64,000 nt of DNA from JAWPMT01 sp965227935 (GTDB lineage Bacteria > Bacteroidota > Bacteroidia > Cytophagales > Cyclobacteriaceae). Under the pieces are notes generated by a model. It worked only from the letters and a program-made list of their open reading frames with translations. It was not told the DNA's origin and made no database searches. The translations under genes were made by a program, and so were the position numbers. Shown here piece by piece: positions 25,269-33,646 of this stretch; the stretch's first letter is position 1; the number at the start of each line of letters is the position of its first letter. The DNA is taken from positions 310,001 to 374,000 of the forward strand of contig CBDDGS010000019.1 in NCBI GenBank assembly GCA_965227935.1, given 5' to 3'.

Positions 25269-25766
25269 ATGAGAAAGCACAATATATTACTTATCGCCGT
25301 ACTAATGCTGGGTGGTATCACTGTTCACGCGCAGGAGAAATCCCTGGCTCAGTCCCTCAACATGTTCGTGTTCCCCGGTCAAGACCAGACATCGGAACAG
25401 CAAAGCACGGATGAGTACGAATGTTACAAGTGGGCCATGTCAGAGACGGGATACGACCCAATGAATCCGACGCAGGTAGAGGCGGAGCAAGTAGAGACGG
25501 GCCCTGATGGCTCAGCTATTCGTGGTGCCGCAGGAGGAGCCGCTGCTGGTGCAGCAATCGGTGCTATTGCAGGTGACGCGGGCAAGGGCGCTGCGATTGG
25601 TGCTGTTGCCGGTGGCCTGAGAGGTCGAAGAGCACGAGCAGCTGGGCAGGCTCAGCAGCAGCAACAAGCGAATGCAACTGCTGAGCAGCAGGCACAGGCG
25701 TTGGAAGACAACTTCAAAAAGGCATTTTCTGTATGCCTCGAGGCCAAGGGTTATTCTGTGAAATAG
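25269..25766 (+). CDS. exported glycine-zipper (YMGG-like) protein
   Basis: 165 residues. ATG 25269 is preferred over an upstream TTG because it gives a clean signal peptide (MRKHNILLIAVLMLGGITVHAQ). A conserved central YECYKWAMSETGYDP motif is followed by a Gly/Ala zipper (about 83-115, AIRGAAGGAAAGAAIGAIAG and repeat) and a Gln/Ala-rich stretch (QAQQQQQANATAEQQAQ), ending ALEDNFKKAFSVCLEAKGYSVK. This matches the glycine-zipper family often called YMGG, thought to associate with the outer membrane. Last gene of the block, followed by a strong terminator. Confidence 0.8.
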   Translation: MRKHNILLIAVLMLGGITVHAQEKSLAQSLNMFVFPGQDQTSEQQSTDEYECYKWAMSETGYDPMNPTQVEAEQVETGPDGSAIRGAAGGAAAGAAIGAIAGDAGKGAAIGAVAGGLRGRRARAAGQAQQQQQANATAEQQAQALEDNFKKAFSVCLEAKGYSVK

Positions 25767-25794
25767 TTGAGAAGACATTAGATCATCATTGAAG

Positions 25795-25821
25795 ACCCGA
25801 TTACCCAATCGGGTTTTTTTA
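25795..25821 (+). terminator. rho-independent terminator after the Gly-zipper gene
   Basis: ACCCGATT (25795-25802) pairs with AATCGGGT (25807-25814) around ACCC, then seven T. Confidence 0.93.
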
Positions 25822-26060
25822 TGCCCCGTGAAAGGTGGGGCTATTAAACGATTCACTTCGCAAGACAGGCCCTGCCTTGTATAGGTAAACCCACCTATCG
25901 CCGACACTGAGTGGTCAGGTCCGAGTGTCTGGTCCATTTGTCTTTTTTCAGAGCTCATATGTCCTTTTTTGACACTTGGATAACCCATTGTTGAGCAATT
26001 CTCGCTACTTTGAAAGAGCCGTCAGGGAAGCTAATTTTTGTTTACTCCTCCAAGTGGGGA

Positions 26061-27170
26061 ATGATCAATGGTAAGATGACTCGTTTCCTTAATTTCCTGA
26101 CTACTGCACTCAGCAAGATTTTCTGGCCCATTGAAGTGTTTGGGCGGAGGTTCATCATGGCACCGGCGCGGATTGTTCTGAAACAGCTTGACCCAATCGC
26201 CGAAAAACTGGAAGGGACCCTGCTCAAGAAAATATTGCAGGTCACTATCTATCCACTTTTTCTGACGCTGACCATTGTCGTGGGATTCCGATTGGTAGAA
26301 AATGGCTACACATTCAGGACCTTTCTGGGGACGATCATTATGTTCCTTATTCTGGGAGCCATTTTTGCGCCTTTGGAGCATCTGCTGCCTTTCAGCAAGA
26401 GATGGCTCCAGGACGATGACAACTCGACTGACTGGATGCTTTTCTTTGGTGGCAAAGTTTGGAACGATTATCTCAATCGCCCCATCAGATTAGCAACCAT
26501 CTCTTTGGTGGTTCAAGAGATATCACCGGAGATCGGTCGATCCATTTGGCCCGTATTTCTTCATCCTGTCGTGCAAGTCTTTCTGTTACTCTCAGTCAAA
26601 GACTTTTTCCGGTACTGGTATCATCGTTGGATGCATGAGTCCGAGTTCATGTGGCGCTGGCATGCTGTTCATCACTCATCAAGGCGGTTGTATTGGTTCA
26701 ATGGTACGCGCAGTCACCCTCTCGAAGGGCTTGTTCAAAGCTTGCTCTGGGGCATACCTCTTGCTTTTGTGCAGGCCCCGGTAGAAATCGTATTTGTTAC
26801 AGGACTAATGGGTCGGGTCATCGGTCGATTCCAACATACAAACATGGACTTGATCCTAGGGCCTTTTGATTACATCTTTTCATCCCCAAAGAATCACCGA
26901 TACCACCATTCGGTGAAGATCTCAGAAGGCCATACCAACTACGGCGGCGATGTGATTTTTTGGGACATACTGTTTGGCACTTTCTACCTGCCGAAAGGTG
27001 AAGAACCGAGTGACGAAATAGGCATTGAAGAAATGCCTGATTATCCGCAGGACTTTGCCGGCCTTATGATGGCACCTTTCAACTATGATCTCCTTAAGCG
27101 GGAGGCAGGACTGGACGGCTCCGGCACTGCAAAGTCTGAGAAGGTTGAGCACATGGCTGCAGAAAAGTGA
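26061..27170 (+). CDS. sterol desaturase/fatty-acid hydroxylase-family membrane protein
   Basis: 369 residues from ATG 26061; an upstream TTG at 26010 would add 17 residues. Several transmembrane helices are visible (about 50-95 and 150-170, plus one near 235-255). The three histidine boxes of the superfamily are present in order: HRWMHE with HAVHHSSRRLYWFNGTRSHP, then NHRYHHS, giving eight His for a diiron centre. The family hydroxylates or desaturates membrane lipids and sterol-like molecules; the substrate is unknown here. A terminal lysine-rich tail ends the protein. The gene stands alone, followed by a convergent STAS-like gene 5 bases away. Confidence 0.9.
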   Translation: MINGKMTRFLNFLTTALSKIFWPIEVFGRRFIMAPARIVLKQLDPIAEKLEGTLLKKILQVTIYPLFLTLTIVVGFRLVENGYTFRTFLGTIIMFLILGAIFAPLEHLLPFSKRWLQDDDNSTDWMLFFGGKVWNDYLNRPIRLATISLVVQEISPEIGRSIWPVFLHPVVQVFLLLSVKDFFRYWYHRWMHESEFMWRWHAVHHSSRRLYWFNGTRSHPLEGLVQSLLWGIPLAFVQAPVEIVFVTGLMGRVIGRFQHTNMDLILGPFDYIFSSPKNHRYHHSVKISEGHTNYGGDVIFWDILFGTFYLPKGEEPSDEIGIEEMPDYPQDFAGLMMAPFNYDLLKREAGLDGSGTAKSEKVEHMAAEK

Positions 27171-27175
27171 AGGCA

Positions 27176-27547
27176 CTATTGCAAGAGGAATTGCACGGCC
27201 TCCTCTATTGATGGAAAGTACTGGATCGGATACTCTTTGCTGGTGAACCTCTCGGCCAACACGCCTGTGGGCCCGCCAGTGACGGCAATTTTCCTGACAA
27301 AAGGCTTCGTGGCGCTGATGTAATCGGCCAGATATCGAAGGCTGTCTTCGTCCATTTTAATACGAGGCGCTTTTTCCAGCAACAGTACGCTTTTTGGCGG
27401 TTCATTGATGATTAGACTTTGGGAGAGCTTCATAAGCTCTATCAAGGCTTCACCCTCCAGATTGCTATAATCTGTGATTCCGATACTGGTATTCTGGAAT
27501 ACTTCCCAGGTGATCCTGTCATGCAAGTTCGGTCGTTGGGCTGCCAT
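27176..27547 (-). CDS. SpoIIAA/STAS-SEC14-like protein
   Basis: 123 residues, no signal or membrane segment. The pattern WEVFQNTSIGITDYSNLEGEALIELMKLSQSLI with alternating strands and helices, then PKSVLLLEKAPRIKMDEDSLRYLADYI and a final PSIEEAVQFLL, resembles the SpoIIAA-like/STAS-SEC14 fold seen in many Bacteroidota. I cannot assign a ligand. Candidates are lipid or nucleotide binding, or a role as a regulator partner. It is convergent with the hydroxylase gene and divergent from the PQQ dehydrogenase. Confidence 0.55.
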   Translation of the reverse strand: MAAQRPNLHDRITWEVFQNTSIGITDYSNLEGEALIELMKLSQSLIINEPPKSVLLLEKAPRIKMDEDSLRYLADYISATKPFVRKIAVTGGPTGVLAERFTSKEYPIQYFPSIEEAVQFLLQ

Positions 27548-27662
27548 ATTTCGGCCTATTGGATGGAGGCAAGGTACAAATGATCCTCTGGAAAAGGCAC
27601 TTTGATGCTACGTTCTCCACAACCCTTGAAGCTACCACCACTTTTTGTTGTAATTTTTTCCA

Positions 27663-29951
27663 ATGAAAGTACCCCTGACCAGTCCCTATCGCTACGTCTT
27701 GCTTCTCATACTCCTTGGGGCTTGTTATCCTGGGGAAGAGCAGTCAGCCGTGACGGACCAGGGTTGGCCCATCGCGAATGGCTCGAAAGCCAATACGAAG
27801 TACTCATCGCTTGATCAGATCAATCGAGAGAACGTACATCAGCTGACTTTGGCCTGGCAGTACAGTGCAGATGAGGAAGGGTACACGATTGAATGTACAC
27901 CTGTTGTGATCGACAATGTCCTTTATGCCACGACTCCTCTGTTAAAGGCATTTGCCTTGAATGCCGCCACCGGCGAAGAACTGTGGAAATTCGACCCGTT
28001 TGCCCATGAGAATGAGAATCCACGTATGAGGCTGGCGCCCATTGTCAATCGTGGGGTCACCTACTGGAAAGACGAAGCCGGCAAGTACATCTATTTTGGA
28101 GCGGGTCCTTTTCTCTATTGCCTCGACGCAGAGACGGGTGCTTTGATCGACACTTTTGGAGAAGGCGGAAGGATCGATCTTCTGCAGGGACTGGATCGGG
28201 AAATGGAGGAGCTCACTATTTCGGCCACGTCGCCGCCAATAATCCACAATGAGCTGCTGATTGTGGGCGCTATGCTTGCGGAGCACGGTGGAGAAGTGGC
28301 ACCCGGTCATGTGAGGGCCTTCGACATACGCACTGGGGAGAGAAAATGGATTTTTCACACGATTCCGCATCCGGAGGAGTATGGCTACGAGACGTGGTCG
28401 ACGGATTCCTGGAAGACTTTCGGTGGTGCCAACGCCTGGGGTGGGTTTTCGCTGGATGAGGAGCGTGGGATCGTCTACTTTGGGACGGGCTCCGCCTCCC
28501 ACGACCATTTTGGGGCCAACAGGCTGGGGGACAACCTTTTTGCCAATTGTGTCATGGCACTGGATGCAGAGACTGGCCAGCGGATATGGCATTACCAGCT
28601 GGTACATCACGACTTGTGGGACTACGATATTCCCACACCTCCCAACCTTGTGACCGTCAATCACAACGGCAAATCCGTCGATGCCGTTGCGCAGGTCACG
28701 AAGATGGGGATGCTCTTCCTGTTCGACCGGGAAACGGGAGAGCCCTTGTTCGACATCGAGGAACGCCCCGTGCCCCAAACAACTCTGCCCGGAGAGCAGA
28801 CGTCCCCGACACAGCCCTTTCCGGTGCGTCCACGTCCCTATGCCCGGCAGGGCTTTACTCAGCAGGACATCACTAATCGTACGCCTGAAGCCTATGAATT
28901 TGTGAAGACCAATGTGTACGACAAATATGGAGACGCCCAGATCTATGATCCGCCCAGCTTCGAGGGAGACATCGTCCATCCACAATTCAACGGCGGCACG
29001 GATTGGGGAGGAGCTGCCCTTGATGTGGAGACAGGTTGGCTGTATGTGCCGTCCAGTAGCGAACCCGAGTTGATGCGGGTCGTGAATGCTGCGGAAGGAG
29101 CCGATTTTCCCTATCGCGTCACAGGCCATCAGCCGGTGAAAGACAACTATGGCTATCCGATCAGTACACCGCCCTGGGGTACCTTGAGCGCCATAGACCT
29201 CCATCAGGGATTGATCCTTTGGCAAGTGCCGTTTGGAGGTTATCCCGATATAGAGGGGTTTGATTTCCCAACGGGTACTTTCAACATGGGAGGACCTGTA
29301 GTGACAGCGGGAGGAGTTGTGTTTCTGGGAGGATCGATGGATGAGAAATTCAGAGCCTTTGACAAGGAGACGGGAGAGGTGCTTTGGGAGACCCAATTGC
29401 CCGCAGGAGGCTATGCGACACCCGCTGTCTATGCTGTGAATGGTAAGCAGTATGTAGTCATTGCGGCAGGAGGAGGAGGCAAGCCGGGGACTAAGCCCGG
29501 GGACAGCTACCTGGCCTTCGCATTGCCAGATGGGAACGACCGGTCACCGGAAGAAGCGGAATCTGCCAAAAAACCGGCGGAGGTTGCGGCAGGTGCCCAA
29601 TTGTACATTACCAGATGTGCTTCCTGTCACCAGTTCAATGGCAAAGGACATGGGAGCGATTATCCTCCGTTGACAGCATCGAAATGGGTAGAGGACAAGG
29701 AGCTTCTACTCAGTGTCATATTGGGTGGCCTGACGGGCCCTCTCGCTGTGAATGATGTGGAGTACAATGGCTCCATGCCACCGTGGCGAGAATTCCTCAA
29801 TGATAGCGAGGTAGCAGCCATCGCGACATACATTCGATCTTCCTGGGGCAATGATCTAGCCGCCGTGACACCTCGAGAAGTTACAGAAGTGAGGGGTCGC
29901 ATGCAGGATCGCGCCGCCATGTGGACAGTTTCAGAGTTGAAGGCTGATTGA
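27663..29951 (+). CDS. PQQ-dependent dehydrogenase with C-terminal cytochrome c
   Basis: 762 residues. A lipoprotein signal with lipobox ILLGAC (C20) anchors the protein to the outer leaflet of a membrane. Residues about 35-625 form the eight-bladed quinoprotein propeller with blade motifs such as VIDNVLYATTPLLKAFALNAATGEELWKFD, AFDIRTGERKWIFHTIPHP and the glucose-dehydrogenase-like IWHYQLVHHDLWDYDIPTPP. No vicinal Cys-Cys pair is seen, unlike classical methanol dehydrogenase. From about residue 640 a c-type cytochrome begins with CASCH (C652, C655, H656) and the likely distal ligand M705 in GSMPPW. It oxidises a sugar or alcohol and passes electrons to the haem. Substrate unknown. Confidence 0.9.
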   Translation: MKVPLTSPYRYVLLLILLGACYPGEEQSAVTDQGWPIANGSKANTKYSSLDQINRENVHQLTLAWQYSADEEGYTIECTPVVIDNVLYATTPLLKAFALNAATGEELWKFDPFAHENENPRMRLAPIVNRGVTYWKDEAGKYIYFGAGPFLYCLDAETGALIDTFGEGGRIDLLQGLDREMEELTISATSPPIIHNELLIVGAMLAEHGGEVAPGHVRAFDIRTGERKWIFHTIPHPEEYGYETWSTDSWKTFGGANAWGGFSLDEERGIVYFGTGSASHDHFGANRLGDNLFANCVMALDAETGQRIWHYQLVHHDLWDYDIPTPPNLVTVNHNGKSVDAVAQVTKMGMLFLFDRETGEPLFDIEERPVPQTTLPGEQTSPTQPFPVRPRPYARQGFTQQDITNRTPEAYEFVKTNVYDKYGDAQIYDPPSFEGDIVHPQFNGGTDWGGAALDVETGWLYVPSSSEPELMRVVNAAEGADFPYRVTGHQPVKDNYGYPISTPPWGTLSAIDLHQGLILWQVPFGGYPDIEGFDFPTGTFNMGGPVVTAGGVVFLGGSMDEKFRAFDKETGEVLWETQLPAGGYATPAVYAVNGKQYVVIAAGGGGKPGTKPGDSYLAFALPDGNDRSPEEAESAKKPAEVAAGAQLYITRCASCHQFNGKGHGSDYPPLTASKWVEDKELLLSVILGGLTGPLAVNDVEYNGSMPPWREFLNDSEVAAIATYIRSSWGNDLAAVTPREVTEVRGRMQDRAAMWTVSELKAD

Positions 29952-30016
29952 ATCTGATGCGCTCGTTCTCACCTATAAAATCTAGAGGTGTTTCTGGGAT
30001 AAGAGCACAAGTTACC

Positions 30017-30074
30017 ATAGTTTTAGAGTGAGTTAAAAATAGTAAGTGAGTACTTACTACACGCTAAAACTATG
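30017..30074 (+). promoter_or_regulatory. nested inverted repeats enclosing the start codon of the diheme gene
   Basis: CATAGTTTTAG (30017-30027) and CTAAAACTATG (30064-30074) are perfect 11-base complements, and the right arm includes the ATG start (30072-30074). Inside it TAGTAAGT (30041-30048) and ACTTACTA (30053-30060) form a second perfect 8-base hairpin with a 4-base loop. In mRNA the outer stem would hide the start codon; on DNA the arms could be operators. Confidence 0.6.
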
Positions 30075-30698
30075 AAACGATACCTGCCCCTACTCTCCGC
30101 CATTCTGGTGCTTTTCGCCGTCGTACCCTTATTTTCTCATCGCAATGATGCTTTGCTCATAGAAGCAGATATGAGGCCGTCCGAAGTGGAGGCGGTGCAA
30201 GATCCTTCAGCCAGTGAAATCGCCTTCAACAAGATGATGGATGTGCTCACCCATCAGCGCTGCGTCAATTGCCACCCATCCGACAATGTACCTAAACAGA
30301 CGGAAGCCAGACGCCCCCACCGTTTTGATATTTCGAGGGTAAACTCATCAGGGGCTACCAATTGCAATACCTGCCACCAGGCATCCAACAACGATTTTTC
30401 AGGCGTACCCGGTGCGCCGGACTGGGCACTGGCTCCTCACGTCATGAGATGGGAGGGCCTGTCGAGAGTAGAGATTGCGAAGTCGATGATGAACCGTGCG
30501 ACCAATGGCAATCGTTCGGCGGAAGATATCATGCACCACTTGACTGAGCATGAACTGGTACTATGGGCATGGGAGCCCGGAGTGGATGCCGAGGGCAAGC
30601 CCAGAGAGCTACCTCCCGTGCCGAAAGACGAATACATTGCCGCCGTGAAGGCCTGGATCGAGGCCGGCGCGATCATTCCGGAAGAATCTGTCAACTGA
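30072..30698 (+). CDS. exported diheme c-type cytochrome
   Basis: 208 residues with a signal peptide (about 1-20). Two haem-binding motifs are present: CVNCH (C64, C67, H68) and CNTCH (C98, C101, H102). The remainder is not strongly similar to a named cytochrome class; homologues are often found next to isoquinoline-oxidoreductase-type genes, as here. It most likely carries electrons from the molybdenum enzyme encoded downstream to the respiratory chain in the periplasm. The start codon lies in an 11-base inverted repeat. It ends 20 bases before the [2Fe-2S] gene, so the three genes form one operon. Confidence 0.82.
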   Translation: MKRYLPLLSAILVLFAVVPLFSHRNDALLIEADMRPSEVEAVQDPSASEIAFNKMMDVLTHQRCVNCHPSDNVPKQTEARRPHRFDISRVNSSGATNCNTCHQASNNDFSGVPGAPDWALAPHVMRWEGLSRVEIAKSMMNRATNGNRSAEDIMHHLTEHELVLWAWEPGVDAEGKPRELPPVPKDEYIAAVKAWIEAGAIIPEESVN

Positions 30699-30718
30699 AA
30701 TTTAAGAAACTTACGTAC

Positions 30719-31195
30719 ATGACCATATCATTCAATATCAATGGAAAGCCTCAGACTGTCGACGTCGATGGAGATAGTCCTTTACTGTGGGTAGTCAGAG
30801 ACGTATTGGACCTAAAGGGCACCAAGTTTGGCTGTGGAAAGGCGGCCTGCGGCGCGTGCACCCTACATATCAACGGAGAGGCTGTACGTTCCTGCTCGTT
30901 TCCCGTGAAGTATGCTGAGGGCGCCGATGTCACGACCATTGAAGGGCTCGGGACACCTGAAGCTCCGCACCCCGTGCAGCAGGCGTGGATAGAGGAAATC
31001 GTCCCACAGTGTGGTTATTGTCAGCCAGGTTTTATGATGGCCAGTGCCGCACTGATCGCCAAAGTTCCGGAGCCCACGGACGAAGACATCGATAGTCATA
31101 TCATCAATATTTGTCGGTGTGGCACCTACTACCGCATGCGCAAGGCCATCAAAAAGGCCGCAGAGATTCAGAATGGTAACGCTGTAAATTCTTAA
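30719..31195 (+). CDS. [2Fe-2S] subunit of an isoquinoline-1-oxidoreductase-type molybdoenzyme
   Basis: 158 residues from the ATG at 30719; an in-frame start upstream would run through the cytochrome gene and is rejected. Two [2Fe-2S] sites are complete: the plant-type cluster CGKAACGACTLH...C in the first half, and the C-terminal CGYCQPGF...CRCG motif. This matches IorA/CoxS small subunits, which relay electrons from molybdopterin to the acceptor. It lies between the diheme cytochrome and the large subunit in one operon, with 20- and 4-base gaps. The natural substrate of such Bacteroidota enzymes is unknown; isoquinoline is only the founding example. Confidence 0.94.
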   Translation: MTISFNINGKPQTVDVDGDSPLLWVVRDVLDLKGTKFGCGKAACGACTLHINGEAVRSCSFPVKYAEGADVTTIEGLGTPEAPHPVQQAWIEEIVPQCGYCQPGFMMASAALIAKVPEPTDEDIDSHIINICRCGTYYRMRKAIKKAAEIQNGNAVNS

Positions 31196-31199
31196 GGTC

Positions 31200-33365
31200 A
31201 TGTCAGGGAAGAAGAAGTTTTCAAGAAGGAAGTTCCTGGTCCGCACGCTCGTCGGAGGGGGTGGCCTGATCGTAGGTGTGGGAGTCACTGGCTACATCGC
31301 TCGCAATCCCCTGCGTCGGATGGCCAATGAATTCATTGATTCGGGAGAAAGCCCCTACCAGGGCGATGTCAGCGATCCGATGATCTGGTTCGAGGTGACA
31401 AGCGACAACGAGATTACCCTGTTCTCACCAAAGGTAGAGATGGGCCAGGGCAGCTTTACCAGCTTGGCACAAATCGCCGCTGACGAACTGAACATGGACA
31501 TGAGTTCCATCAAAGTTGCCCATGCAGAGACAGCCTCTGGCAATGTCGATCAGTTTGCGACTGGCGGTAGCACGACGATCAGAGGTCTTTGGCAGCCCCT
31601 CAGGGAGTTGAGTGCGACGATGCGAGAGATGCTCAAAAATGAGGCGGCAAAAAAGATGTCAGCCGATCCTTCCACGTTGGAGGTCACGAATGGAGCCGTT
31701 ACTGACGGATCCAAGACAATGAGTTTTGGGGAGATTGTACAGGGTGTCACGGAATGGAACGTCCCCGATGCTCCTCCCTTAAAAAATTTGTCAGACTACA
31801 AGCTAGTAGGGCAGCCGGTCCCAAGAATAGACCTGCAGGATAAGGTATTCGGCGAGCCAATATTTGGTATGGATGCCGAGATGCCGGATATGCTGTATGG
31901 TGCGATCATCCGACCGACACAGGTGGCAGCAAAGTTCAATGGCGCGGATACCAGCAAAGCGGAGAGTATGCCGGGTGTGGTCAAGGTCGTTGTCGAAGAA
32001 GATTTCGCTGCTGTGGTCGCCGAGACCTACGTAGAAGCCATCAATGCGAAGCGCCAGGTGGTAGTCGATTGGCAGGTGGACAAGGAGTGGACCCTCCAGG
32101 ACATTGAATCCATGATCGAAGTGGGGAAAGGGGAGCCTTACGTCATCCAAAAAAACGGAAAAGCGGAGAAAGCGCTTAAGTCCGGTGAAGTCATCTCCAG
32201 TGAATACAAAAGCCCCATAGGAGCACACGCCCAGATTGAGCCTCATGTAGCCGTTGCTCATGTTGAGGGAAATACAGCGACCGTGAAGATGTCCACCCAG
32301 GTGGTGCGCATCACCAGAGATCAAGTAGCAGATCGCCTTGGTTTGGAGAAGGAGAATGTCAACATCATCCCGGCTTACCTGGGCGGAGGCTTCGGAGGTC
32401 GCCTCGATACGCCGATTGCCACCTATGCTGCGGTACTCTCCAAAGCTGTGGGCAAGCCGGTGAAGTGCTTCTATGAGCGACAGGAGGAATTTCAAAATGA
32501 TACCTTCAGGCCACCAACGCACCACATATTGAAGGCCAAAATGGAGGGAGGCAGGATTCTGGCTATGGAGCACAACACTTCCAGCGGGCAGGTGGCCTGG
32601 GGATCTGTGATGGTGCCGGGAATCGCCGAGACAATCCTGGGGGCAGACCTGGGCGCCTGGCGCGGGGGCATGATCCAGTATCGTGCCATTCCGGACTACC
32701 AGGCAGTGTCATGGAAGGTGACTTTGCCTTTTGCTACGAGCTGGTGGCGTAGCCTCGGACTGCTGGCCAATACTTTTGCTATCGAGAGCTTTATGGACGA
32801 ACTGGCCGAGAAAGCCGGAAAGGACCCTGTCCAGTTCCGACTCGAACACATCCAGGATGATAAAGCCGGCCAACGCCTCAAGAGCGTAATTCAGGCGGCA
32901 GCCGATAAGGCCGGTTACAGAGATACTCCGCAAGACGGCGTCGCTATGGGCTTTGCCGCCTCCACCGATGCAGCCACTCCTGTTGCCATGGTCGCGGAAG
33001 TATCAATGGAAGGGGAAAGGATCAAAGTGCATAAGGTCACGTGTGCCATGGATCCTGGATTGTCCGTTAATCCTGATCAGGTACGAGCCCAGTGCGAAGG
33101 CTGCATTGTCATGGGCATGAGTGGTGCGATGTACGAGCGCATGTATATCGAAAATGGTCAGCTGAGGCCCATTATCTACGGTCCTTATGAGATGGCGAGA
33201 CTCACACACGCGCCGAAAGAGATTGATGTCGTGCTATTACAAGGTGATGAGAGCCCCGGAGCTGTGGGCGAGCCACCATTGGGCCCGATTGGTGCGGCAG
33301 TTGCCAATGCCATCTATCGATTGACCGGGGAGAGAAGGCGGTCCATGCCGCTGAGTCAGGCTTAA
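31200..33365 (+). CDS. molybdopterin-binding large subunit (IorB-type, Tat-exported)
   Basis: 721 residues. The N-terminus carries a twin-arginine signal (FSRRKFLVRTLVGGGGLIVG), so the folded enzyme is exported together with its small subunit. The xanthine dehydrogenase-family core shows the molybdopterin-contact motifs LGGGFGGR, SWWRSLGLLANTFAIESFMDELAE, and GAVGEPPLGPIGAAVANAIYRLTG. Both halves (Ald_Xan_dh_C2 duplicated) are present. The GVGEPP-like motif with Glu for active-site chemistry is visible as AVGEPP. Substrate probably an aldehyde or N-heterocycle. Its neighbours (cytochrome, Fe-S subunit) supply the electron path to the membrane. Confidence 0.93.
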   Translation: MSGKKKFSRRKFLVRTLVGGGGLIVGVGVTGYIARNPLRRMANEFIDSGESPYQGDVSDPMIWFEVTSDNEITLFSPKVEMGQGSFTSLAQIAADELNMDMSSIKVAHAETASGNVDQFATGGSTTIRGLWQPLRELSATMREMLKNEAAKKMSADPSTLEVTNGAVTDGSKTMSFGEIVQGVTEWNVPDAPPLKNLSDYKLVGQPVPRIDLQDKVFGEPIFGMDAEMPDMLYGAIIRPTQVAAKFNGADTSKAESMPGVVKVVVEEDFAAVVAETYVEAINAKRQVVVDWQVDKEWTLQDIESMIEVGKGEPYVIQKNGKAEKALKSGEVISSEYKSPIGAHAQIEPHVAVAHVEGNTATVKMSTQVVRITRDQVADRLGLEKENVNIIPAYLGGGFGGRLDTPIATYAAVLSKAVGKPVKCFYERQEEFQNDTFRPPTHHILKAKMEGGRILAMEHNTSSGQVAWGSVMVPGIAETILGADLGAWRGGMIQYRAIPDYQAVSWKVTLPFATSWWRSLGLLANTFAIESFMDELAEKAGKDPVQFRLEHIQDDKAGQRLKSVIQAAADKAGYRDTPQDGVAMGFAASTDAATPVAMVAEVSMEGERIKVHKVTCAMDPGLSVNPDQVRAQCEGCIVMGMSGAMYERMYIENGQLRPIIYGPYEMARLTHAPKEIDVVLLQGDESPGAVGEPPLGPIGAAVANAIYRLTGERRRSMPLSQA

Positions 33366-33646
33366 GAGCTGGTCCTTTTTCTGGGGGCCCGCGTCGCCTT
33401 CGCAGGCTACGGCGAACGCAACGGGCTCTCCGTTTTACCCGCCTTTGCCGTAGGCAGGCTCACGGCCGCGCTACCCACGCTTTGCCCATGCCTAGTATCA
33501 CTGCGATCCCTGGCCCGAGCGATTGCGCGAAGCGAAGACGAAACGCGATCGAAATGCCATCCGCCATTGGTTGAGCGTCCGTTGAAAATGGTGCAATCAC
33601 GTTGCCCGATGATGCAATCGTTGAGGGCATTCATTAGATTGACCCC
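33366..33646. repeat. GC-rich intergenic element with inverted segments
   Basis: 281 bases of high GC. AGGCTACGGCGAA near 33401 is nearly complementary to TTTGCCGTAGGC near 33449, and the segments CGGGCTCTCCG, GCGATCCCTGGCCCGAGCG and GAAATGCCATCCGCC resemble interspersed repeat sequence seen between genes in many Bacteroidota genomes (from memory; not verified). A minus-strand ORF of 81 residues here has no protein-like character. Confidence 0.5.

Noticed and set aside
27942..29396. 484-codon open frame on the minus strand opposite the PQQ dehydrogenase
   Set aside because: Fully antisense to a clearly recognised enzyme; composition and lack of any domain show it is a shadow of GC-biased codons.
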